Assembly: GCA_003996215.1 (NCBI GenBank)
Contig: QJPP01005281.1
Location: 1 to 64,000, forward strand
Reading direction: 5' to 3'
From: Jaltomata sinuosa
Lineage: Eukaryota; Streptophyta; Magnoliopsida; Solanales; Solanaceae
Length of the DNA: 64,000 nucleotides
The notes below the pieces were generated by a model. That model was not told the origin of the DNA. It worked only from the letters and a program-made list of their open reading frames with translations, and made no database searches. The position numbers and the translations under genes are program-made. This document shows positions 54,697-64,000 of the stretch, in pieces. Numbering within the stretch: the first letter of the stretch is position 1; each line of letters opens with the position of its first letter.

Positions 54697-55150
54697 TATA
54701 TTACCTACCCCTCCCCACCCCCACCCCCATCCACAAAGCTATTCTTGTTAAACCTATGTGCCGAAATTAACATGTCATCTGTGAATTACTTGGACCTCTT
54801 AATTCGAACAAATAATCTCATTTTGCTTTAACAAAAGATAGGATCTAAAAATCATCCTAAATAATATTTTAAGATTCTTTATTACACCAGATATATCACC
54901 TTTTTGGTAATTACTAAATTATCTTTTTAATTACAAGTCATATCAGAATCTATAAATTAGTTGTTATTTTTTTACTGTGTGTAATTGTAGTTTTTTCTTA
55001 ATGCTACTTAATTAAAGAAGAAGTTACCTATAACAAGATAATTATAATGAGTTATTAATTATGCAATAAATTCGAACTGAGACCCACTAAATTTTATATA
55101 CCTTAGTAATAGAAGTTTTTTTAATACTAATGAAAACTAATTTTGTTTCA
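54697..55150. other. Intergenic, AT-rich
   Basis: A C-rich CCCCTCCCCACCCCCACCCC tract (about 54708-54730) sits beside the MULE, then AT-rich sequence without genes. Confidence 0.5.
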
Positions 55151-55470
55151 CTATGTATTGTATGGCATGAATATATAATATGGTATATACATTGATTTAC
55201 TTAATTTTTTTATATCAGATTATATACAAACATATATTAATATATATAATAGATATATAATATAATATATAGACTGATTTACTTAATTTTTTATTAAATC
55301 ATGTTATATACAAACATATATTAGTGTATGAAATGGTTATATAATATTCTATACAAATTAGTTTTACTTAATAATTTTTTATACCAGGTTATATACAAAT
55401 ATATATTAGTGTATGAATTGCGTATAAAATATGATATACATAGTTCATATCGCTTTTATATAATTTTCAT
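55150..55470. repeat. AT-rich tandem repeat
   Basis: Three to four degenerate copies of an approximately 95-bp unit containing TTATATACAAACATATATTA and TGATTTACTTAATTTTTT (55185-55450). Confidence 0.65.
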
Positions 55471-55664
55471 ACACGAAAAATATAAGTAAAATTTTAAGCC
55501 CTAAGCAAGATATATATATTATACCAATTTTTTATATTTTTTTCATACATAAAAATATGAAATTTCTTTATTATGACTCTATATAACATATTAAAAAAAA
55601 AATTAATTTTATGGGGGAGGATAGGAGGTTAATCTCACTTTTCTAATTTTATTTCCTTTCTTTC

Positions 55665-58600
55665 TGTCACGACCCAACCCACCGGGTCGTGCGTGCGCCT
55701 ACTCTATGCACCTAGATAGACGAACCCTTATCACCCGTGCAACAGGTAAATGCGGAAACACAAATATAACCATAAACCTTCTTTTCTAATACATGTGAAC
55801 CTTTACAATCTTTTATTCAGGAAAAACTCCTCTGTGAAGAAATACAATACAAACCATTTTACATTTTAAAACACCCTCCCTAGGACCTAATCTAAACAAG
55901 TACAAGAGCTACTACATGATTTATGCAGAAAATTATAAATGAGACACAACTTCCGTCATGGAATCGAAGGACAGAAGCTGCTGGAGATCACACTCGTCAT
56001 GTACCTATGAAACATCACCAACCCTGCAACCAGACTATACCAAAAAGGTATAGGAAGAGTAGAATCAGTACAAACACACGTACTGATAGGTATCATCGGT
56101 CGACCCAAATCCACTCATACCATCATATAAGAAAATCAGGGAAAGCATGAAAATAACCAATATAGCTCCACCCTCCAACATCACATCACCCTTCTAATTG
56201 CAATCCAAACCTCGACCCTTCCTGTTATTTCCGCTAACAACTCCCTCACTCTCAAAACTTCCGAGTCACACTAACCTTAGACTTCCTAAGTCACACTGGC
56301 CTTAAACTTCCCAAGTCACACTAACCTAAACCCACCCACTAAATCCAATCCTAACTGCCTCTCCATTATCCCAGTCAACCTCCCCCATGACTATGCATCC
56401 AAAATGACCCAGTCCATGTCAATCCAGACCCACTACCCTCATAGTGCTACTCAAGAATATCTGGACCCCACTAGGGTCCCTAAACAATTCCCCAATGTGA
56501 CAATACCGACTAGTAGTACGACACCTGACTCTCAGTCATTCCCCTAGCTTACTAGTCACCTGTGATCCACTTTTATAACCATGGTCAACAATTCACAATT
56601 CACAATAATTATACCCCATTATATATCCCGGACCCACCCTGGATCCCCTCCAGACAACACCTAAGTTCTAACATACAACACGGTCTGCCCCAAGACCGAA
56701 CACGCAATATAATATAACACCCCGATCTACACAAAGACCAAACTCACAAATCAATATAACAACCCAGCCTCTCAAAGACCAAAATACAATATCATAATTT
56801 ATAAACACAGCCTGGTCCACTCATGGAATAAATTATCAAAATGCAGCAATGCAACAAAGTAAACCCATACCAAGCGTGGTACCCAAGCCAACCAGTTAGT
56901 ATTTCTCGTACCAGGCGTGGTACCCGAGCCAACCGTTAGTATATCCTATACCAGGCATGGTACCCGAGCCAACCGTTAGTATACCTATACCAGGCGTGGT
57001 ACCCAAGCCAACCGAATATCACATAAATCCACAGTCACAAATAATGAACAATCAACACTTTTAAACCAACAAGTAATAACACCTAGTTCATTTCACAAGA
57101 ATGAAAACATGACTTTTGGACATTCCTAAATCATTCCCTAAGCAATGCAACCATACAAATACTTAGACAAAGATATACAAACATACAATGCATACAAGAA
57201 TCAATAACCATCACCCACTCTTTCCCCGGGTACATAACTTAGCCCTGACTCCCGTCCAAAGACTAAATCTCATTCACCCTTTATTAACACATCTTAGTAA
57301 CTACATTGATTTCGAACCCTTCCCTAGAAAATTACAATCTGGGAAAACCACCCCTTTACCTTGGTGATTCAGACACTCCTTATTATTCTACTCATATGCC
57401 CGAACCTTACCTAAGAATATCCCTATTTTTATTACCCATTTAGTTACCCAAGCATTTTTCAGTTCCCCAAATCTTTCAGACATCTGTCCCTGAAATCCTG
57501 TCATTTCACCATACCAAGACAACATGAGCAACCCAATATAGATTTCATCCTCCCACCATTCAATCCAATCGATTCCTAGTTCACACATTACCAATATCGA
57601 ATCCACCAGACTCCGTGCCCAGAGGCCTAATCATGGATTCTCCCTTTCAACTATACAATAAGTACAAATGTAAATATGTCTATCTACTCAAAAGTTAAAA
57701 CTTAGCCTACCTGGATGCCAAGCAACTGCAAGGATGCATTTCTGGCTCCGTGAAGGTGTTCCCAGCTGAATGACGATCCTGGAATCCGTTATTTCGTGTC
57801 CCTTCAGACATAATCCCTCCTCTTTATGGCTCCCAAGTCTTGGGGTAGCTTAAGAGGGTTTTTGGATAAACCCTCGTATGTTTCCCAACTTAGGAGGAGA
57901 AATCTTTTATTAAAATCTCGTTCTTAGGCTACTGCCTCCCGTCATTCTGCTATAGAGGATGGCCTTCTTCCCTAGCGGTTCTGCCATAGCGGATAAGATA
58001 TCGTTACAATAGAGTGATATCAGCCCGGATAATTTCTCAAAATCTGAAATTTTCTGTCACGTTACCCCACTTAATACCATAAATATTTTAAATTATTCCC
58101 AAAATTTTGCGATGTCATAGTTCCTAAAATAACGATGGGTACGGTCATTATAACATATACCAATTTACCCATCATTCATCTCTGAACGATCTCAAAATCA
58201 AGAAAATGAAAGGAACTTGTCCGGGACCCTCACTGTCCCAAATGAACGCGTAACTTGCGAACCTACGCGACTTACCAAACCTTCCCTCAATTAGTCACAT
58301 CGATTTGAAGGAAATTAAATGATCCTGCTCCCTCATAGAATTTTGAATTACCCATGGAAAAGTTTACACGTGACCATCCCGAGTACCCAGAAATCATGGG
58401 CCTCGTGGCCTCGTGTCGTGTCGAAAAAGACGAATTTGAAAAGACCCGGGAGAATTTTTCCTTCCCAAAAATTGATATTCATCTTCTATAGAGGACATTA
58501 TATCGCCAAAGTGCTTTCGCTATAGCGGACTGTCAACCACTGTAGCGGTTGAAAGCAGGTTGAACTAGGGAGAAACGGATTCTACCCCTCATTCTCCCCA

Positions 58601-59220
58601 TATTCCTTCCAAAAATACCACATTCTCTCTCGATCACCCTGCTCCCGACATTGAAATTTTTAGGTTAGAATCGTTTCTATTTGTTCCCTTACTTTCTTGC
58701 ACGAATTTAGACATGATTTTGATAGAAAACAAGGATTTGGGGTATACATTGTGGTGGGTTTTGAACTTGAACTTTAGATTGGATTTTTGTTGGATTCCCG
58801 AAGCATAGATGCTTCCTTTACATTTACAGTGACTCTACGACATTATGGGCGTAAGAATTACACTATTTTTGGCCAAAAATATGCCAAAAATGAGGTAGGA
58901 GGTGAAGGGTTGTTCTTGAATAAACTTGCAATTTGGATGGAATTTAGGGGTTATAATGCCCAAATTTTTGTAGAAAACAGTAATAGAATACTTTAGAAGC
59001 ACTGATCTGAACTTAGATTGTTAGAAACAGAGTTTTAAGTCAAGGGGAGCCATTGTTGCACCCTTTGAAGCTTCTGCGATGATGAATACTGCTATAGCGG
59101 TTGGGCTCCGCTATTGCGGTTCCGCTATGGTGGATATTTTTTTGCTATGGCAGTTCCGCTATGGCGTATGATCATCCACTATAGCGGAAGGCCGTGAATT
59201 AGTATCTCCCCAAGCTGACA
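55665..59220 (-). mobile_element. 3' LTR of a large LTR retrotransposon, minus strand
   Basis: On the plus strand it begins TGTCACGACCC at 55665, matching the second LTR at 61753 (TGTCATGACCC) and collinear with it for at least 2.05 kb up to the window end. The far boundary cannot be compared because the second LTR is cut off. A candidate is TGTCAGC (minus) at 59220, next to a purine-rich tract (AAAAAGGGGAAAAG, minus, about 59235-59250) and forming TGTCA...TGACA ends. An alternative pyrimidine tract at 60480-60496 would give a much longer LTR. Short ORFs inside are incidental. Confidence 0.6.
56868..57015. repeat. 40-bp minisatellite in the 3' LTR, four copies
   Basis: Units start TACCARGCGTGGTACC at 56868, 56909, 56949 and 56988 and carry GAGCCAACCGTTAGTAT. 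The other LTR has seven copies. Confidence 0.95.
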
Positions 59221-60852
59221 CTTAGAAAATCTTTTCCCCTTTTTCTTAATCCCTTATGCCTAATCGAGTTCTAATCCAGTCTTCTTGCTACATTACAGGT
59301 TGTACTTTCTATGACTGAAGGACAATTGCCCGTGTATCCATATGAGCATTTCCCCGACAAAGCTAGCCGAGAGAGGTTCATGGATTACCGGAGACTGGTC
59401 TTTTGCTATGAGAGGGGGTGCAAGCCGAAAGCTGTGGATGGAAAAGCACCCGCCTTCCATCGCAAAGTGCGAGAGTTCAGTTGGGATTCCTTGCTAGTAG
59501 CTTCTCCTCCCGCACAGATAGGCTGGGTATGGGAGTTTTATGCCATACTCCCTACCATCCTTTGGGATGATCCCAACCTCACTATCCGAATCTGAGAGGT
59601 GGATGTCCCTGTGGACACTCAGACTATCAATGAGGTGCTAGGAGTGCCTCACGTCTCCAATGCTACATACGAGGCCAAGTCAAGACTTTGGGACATGACA
59701 TGTTTAAGAGATACTTTGGTAGATGCAGAGTTCAGAGATTAGGTCTACTGGCCCAGTCCCGAGGGCATCACTAGTGCTTACTTCTCTGCTGATACTAGGA
59801 GGTGGTTAAACTTGGTATCCCAGAGAATTCGCCCGTCGGGCAACAAGACTGATGCGACCTATGCCCATGCCCTAGTGATTGCTTGTACTATGCAGGGCAT
59901 TATTATGAATGTGGGGGAGCAAATCATCTCTGAGTGGAAGGAATTCTACCAAGGTCATAGGAAGGGCCCCTATTTTCTGGGCTTGGTGTCTGAACTGTGC
60001 AGGTGGGTTGGAGTGCCTGAGGACCAGACTGACTTAGAGGTGGCTATGGAAGACCCTTTCGACCCTGTCTGGGTGAAGGTAGTCTCTAAGAAGAAGATAA
60101 AGGTGGACGAAGCAGGGAGCAATTAGCCGGTCGAGGAGGTCGACGATGATGATGATGATGACACCCCTGCCCCTTCCCAGCCTCAGCCTCCGATCACTAG
60201 TACCTAGCTAGAGGAGACCTTGGCCTCTGTCCGAAGGTTCACGGAGAGCACTGTCGCAGGAGGTACAGACCCGACCCCTTCTGCTCAGGAGTTTGCAACA
60301 TTCCGCAGGGAGTTAGAGGAGGAGAAGAAAAAAAGGCACTCCCGGGACCGCATGTTTGCCCGTATATGAAAGACCATCAAGGTCATGTTCTTTTGAGCTT
60401 CCCTGGGTCAGGAGCTGCCCACACTCGAGCTTGAGGATAGGCAGGAGTTTCCCTTCCTGAGCAATGATGAGGCTTAGGACCTCCCCCTCCCCCTTTATCA
60501 TACACTTTTACTGCTTTTTGGGTTTCTCCCCCATTTTGGGGCTTGTTTTAGACAATATTTCCCTTTCCTTCATTTTAGAACATGGATGCTAGTTTCCAGA
60601 CACTTTCCCTTATATGCATACTATGTTAGCTAAATCATTGATTTCCTTGTTTTACATAGCAATTCGTAGCTTAATTCCTGTTTTTAAATTGTCCCGAGCA
60701 TGAATGAAAAACAGGGGAAAATAGGGTGAGGTTTCTGCCTCGCGCCCTTCATCTATGGTGGTTATCACTCTGCCATAGTGGTGCCGCCGTAGCGGTAAAA
60801 ATCCCACTATAGCGGGATCGCCATAGCGGTGCAGTTCCGCTAGGCGGTCCCG
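57945..60852. repeat. Dispersed CCGCTATAGCGG-like palindromes
   Basis: Clusters of GCTATAGCGG, GCCATAGCGG, GCTATGGCG and GTAGCGG variants at about 57945-58012, 58487-58552, 59088-59190 and 60752-60852. The full form CCGCTATAGCGG is a perfect 12-bp palindrome; most copies are imperfect. Confidence 0.8.
59311..60477 (+). pseudogene. Antisense ORF in the LTR retrotransposon (putative plant transposon protein family), six internal stops
   Basis: One 389-codon frame from ATG 59311 to TAG 60475-60477, on the strand opposite to the element's PBS. It starts ...YPYEHFPDKASRERF and includes W-E-F-Y-A, a VDTQTINEVLGVP block, RRWLNLVSQRI and HALVIACTMQGI..NVGE, which match my recall of the 'putative plant transposon protein' domain. 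The C-terminus is acidic (EEVDDDDDDD, about 60135) then Glu/Lys-rich and coiled-coil-like (FRRELEEEKKK). Internal stops are TGA 59593, TAG 59740, TAG 60124, TAG 60205, TGA 60367 and TGA 60394, with no frameshift. A 3' splice-like CATTACAG precedes it at about 59299. Antisense extra ORFs are known in some Tat-lineage Ty3 elements; function is unknown. Confidence 0.65.
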
Positions 60853-61737
60853 ACGGTAATAGCCCAAAAATTCAAAATTTCCCGCAAGTGTATTCTTCCC
60901 CATTCCCGGTTATCATTGTCTAATCCCGTTGATCCCGCCATGGTCTTAGACTACCCCCAAGACCATTCCTGGCAATGCACATATCAAAACTCAGCATCAG
61001 AAAGTCACCAATCATAAAATATTTACAAAGGACAATTGTCCCCAACATTACCTACCCGATATTACACACGAATAACTCCCTTGTTCCTATGGTTCCCAAC
61101 CAAGCCCCGACCGTCCTGAAACCAAAGTTTCCCTACAGTCACAAATTTCATCCCCTTATCATCTTAGTCGATGATAAGTACTTTTCAAGATGTGATACAA
61201 AATTTCAATCATTACATTTACCAGTTAAGCAGAGACCCAAAATACACTACTTTCAACTTATGACCCTCTGCAAACTCAACATTTATATCAAGGTAACCAA
61301 ATACACGCAATTCAAGTAGGTCCTACAAACACAGTAATACACAACATTTCCACTTCAGGCCAAAGAAAAATCAAGTCACATAAATTTACCTTCTATTCGT
61401 ATTCATGGATAACAATCAGCCGGTTATCCATGTTTCACCACAGTCTCTCAGGCCAGATACCAATTGGAACCTTTCCGGTTCCAACCTCTTTTGCTTGTCT
61501 TATCACAACCGGAGTATAATGACCTCCTTCACTTTGTTGAGATACCAATTGGGATCGAGAGATACCAATTGGACTCAACCCATACAAGCAAGTAAACAAA
61601 CCGCACGAAGAAATGAAAGAAGGGAGATGTTTCCTAGAATGCTTCATAGTTTCCCAAAGATTAGATGTGGATATCAAATATCAATCCGTAGGACTCTATT
61701 CGACATTGTGCTCTTGTACTGGGAGACCGGTAACCTA
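60500..61737 (-). other. Internal region near the PBS, non-coding
   Basis: No gag, protease, RT or integrase motif was found on either strand between the antisense ORF and the PBS. The element therefore appears non-autonomous. Confidence 0.55.
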
Positions 61738-61750
61738 GGCTCTGATACCA
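61738..61750 (-). promoter_or_regulatory. Primer-binding site (initiator tRNA-Met type)
   Basis: Minus strand TGGTATCAGAGCC, the standard plant PBS, two bases inside the LTR end (GGGTCATGACA, then GA). It fixes the element's orientation as minus and the LTR at 61753 as the 5' LTR. Confidence 0.9.
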
Positions 61751-61752
61751 TC

Positions 61753-64000
61753 TGTCATGACCCAACCCATTGGGACGTGCGGGCACCTACTCTATGCACC
61801 TAGATAGACGAACCCTTACCACCCGTCCAACAGGTAAATGCAGAAAACATAAATATAACCATAAACCTTCTTTTCTAATACATGTGAACCTTTACAATCT
61901 TTTATTCAGGAAAAACTCCTCTATTAAGAAATACAATACATACTATTTTACATTTTAAAACACCCTCCCTAGGACCTAATCTAAACAGGTACAAGAGCTA
62001 CTACAGGATTTATGCAGAAAATTGTAAATGAGACACAACTTCCGTCATGGAATCGAAGGACAAAAGCTGCTGGAGATCACCCTCGTCATGTACCTATGAA
62101 ACAACACCAACCTTACAACCAGACTATACCAAAAAGGTATAGCAAGAGTAGAATCAGTAAAAACACACGTACTGATAGGCATCATCGATCGACCCAAATC
62201 CACTCATACCATCATATAAGAAAATTAGGGAAAGCATAAAAGTAACCAATATAGCTCCATCCTCCAACATCGCATCACCCTTCTAATTGCAATCCAAACC
62301 TCGAACCTTCCTATTCCTTCTGCTACCAACTCTCTCACTCTCAAAACTTCCGAGTCACACTAACATTAGACTTACCAAGTCACACTGGCCTTAGACTTCC
62401 CAAGTCACACTAACCTTAACCCAACCACAAAATCCAATCCTGACTGCCTCTCCATTATCCCAGTCAACCCCCCCATGACTATGCATCCAGAAATGACCCA
62501 GTCCCTGTCAATCCAGACCCACTACCCTCATAGTGCTACTCAAGAGTATTTGGACCCTACTAGGGTCCCTAGACAATTCCCCAACGTGACGATACCAGCT
62601 AGTAGTACGACACCTGACTCTCAGTCATTCCCCTAGCTTACTAGTCACATGTGATCCACTTTTATAACCATGGTCAACAATTCACAATAAACAATAATTA
62701 TACCCCATTATATATCCTGGACCCACCCTGGATCCCCTCCAGACAACACCTAAGTGTCTAACATACAACACGGTCTACCCCAAGACCGAACTCGCAATAC
62801 AATATAACACCCCGATCTACACCAAGACCAAACTCACAGATCAATATAACAACCCAGCCTCTCAAAGACCAAAATACAATATCATAATTTATAAACACAG
62901 CCTGGTCCACTCATGGAATAAATTATCAAAATGCAGCAATGTAATAAAGTAAACCCGTACCAAGCGTGGTATCCAAACCAACCAGTTAGTATTTCCTGTA
63001 CCGAGCGTGATACCCAAGACAACCATTGTGATAAACACAGCCGGTCCACTCATGTAACCAATTATCAAAATGCAGTAATGTAATAAAGTAAACCCGTACC
63101 AGGTGTGGTATACGAGCCAACCAGTTAGTATTTTTTGTACCAGGCGTGGTACCCGAGCCAACCATTAGTATATCCCATACCAGGCATGGTACCCGAGCCA
63201 ACTGTAGTATATCTCGTACCAGGAGTGGTACTCGAGCCAACCGTTAGTATACACATACTAGGCGTGGTACCCAAGCCAACCTAATGTCACATAAATCCCT
63301 AGTCATAAACAATGAACAATCAACACTTGTAAACCAACAAGCAATAAGACCTAGTTTATTTTACAAGACTGAAAACAGGACTTTTGGACAATCCTAAATC
63401 ATTTCCTAAGGAATGCAACCATACAAATACTTAGACAAAGGTACACAAACATAAAATGCATACAGGAATCAATAACCATCACCTACCCTTTCCCTGGGTA
63501 CATAACCTAGCCCTGACTCCCGTCCGAATAATAAATACCGTTCACCCTTTATTAACACATCTTAGTAACTACATTGATTCCGAACCCTTCCCTAGACAAT
63601 TACAATGTGGGAAAACCACACCTTAACCTTGGTGATTCAAACACTCCTTATTATTCTACTCATATGCCCGAACCTTACCTAAGAATTTCCCCATTTTTAT
63701 TACCCATTTAGTTACCCAAGCATTTTTCGGTTTCCTGAACCTTCCCGATATCCCAGTCCTTGAAATCATGTCATTTCACCATACCAAGACAACATGAACA
63801 ACCCAATATATATTTCATCCTCCCACCATTCAATCCAATCGATTCCTAGTTCACACATAACCAACATCGAATCCATCAGACTCCGTGCCTGGAGGCCTAA
63901 TCATGGATTCTCTCTTTTAACTATACAATAAGTACAAATGTAAACAAGTCTATCTACTCAAAAGTGAAAACCTAGCCTACCTGGACGCCAAGCAGCTGCA
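61753..64000 (-). mobile_element. 5' LTR of the large LTR retrotransposon, cut by the window end
   Basis: Plus-strand start TGTCATGACCCAACCC. It is collinear with 55665 onward except for scattered substitutions and an enlarged minisatellite that accounts for the roughly 180-bp offset at the far end. The promoter side lies outside the window. Confidence 0.85.
62956..63283. repeat. 40-bp minisatellite in the 5' LTR, seven copies
   Basis: Same unit as in the 3' LTR. Two copies are followed by a second copy (about 63029-63098) of the flanking block AAACACAGCC...AGTAAACCCG, then five more units. Confidence 0.9.

Noticed and set aside
55923..56150. 75-codon ORF repeated at 62012-62239
   Set aside because: It lies at the same place in both LTRs and is duplicated because the LTRs are; composition is not gene-like.

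Overview
This is a window of plant nuclear DNA, most likely from a large, repeat-rich Solanaceae genome (pepper or tobacco type). The clues are GT-AG introns, two Au-type SINEs, an RTE LINE with a (TTG)n tail, Stowaway and Tourist-like MITEs, very long LTRs, and plastid DNA fragments in the nuclear sequence. Family names come from motif recognition; no database search was run and the species is inferred.

The only clear host gene is an alpha-taxilin-like coiled-coil gene on the + strand. It has eleven coding exons from 6848 to 40285, with consistent GT-AG phases giving an uninterrupted frame of 405 codons. About 1.2 kb of coding sequence is spread over 33.4 kb because the introns are packed with transposable elements: antisense L1-type LINEs (introns 4, 5 and 6), sense LINE pieces (introns 2, 6 and 8), SINEs, MITEs and a plastid rps15 fragment. 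Several insertions keep clear target-site duplications (TSDs).

Upstream (1-6330) lie minus-strand retroelement remains. Two LTR-type sequences are stacked on the 3' end of a decayed, endogenous-pararetrovirus-like element with a coat/gag-like ORF, a CCHC knuckle and an aspartic protease; no reverse transcriptase remains.

Downstream (40.3-43.3 kb) come a plastid-like insert with a trnL-CAA copy and a small non-autonomous DNA element. Then, at about 43349-54683, there is an 11.3-kb Mutator-like element (MULE) flanked by a 13-bp direct repeat. It carries a minus-strand MURA-type transposase and a plus-strand DUF1985/ULP1-type protease gene, the layout of KAONASHI-type MULEs. Both genes are damaged, and a 231-bp Tourist-like MITE sits inside a protease-gene exon. 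The MULE also holds six blocks of an 18-bp palindromic motif (CATCTGTTG/CAACAGATG), hairpins inside those blocks, and an eight-copy 162-163-bp satellite. These arrays are the most unusual structure in the window.

The right end (55665-64000) is an LTR retrotransposon on the minus strand with LTRs longer than 2.2 kb, an initiator-tRNA-Met-type primer site, and no gag-pol between PBS and 3' LTR. It carries a plus-strand (antisense) ORF resembling the 'putative plant transposon protein' family. Its LTRs contain a 40-bp minisatellite of different copy number, and palindromic CCGCTATAGCGG-like motifs recur through the element.
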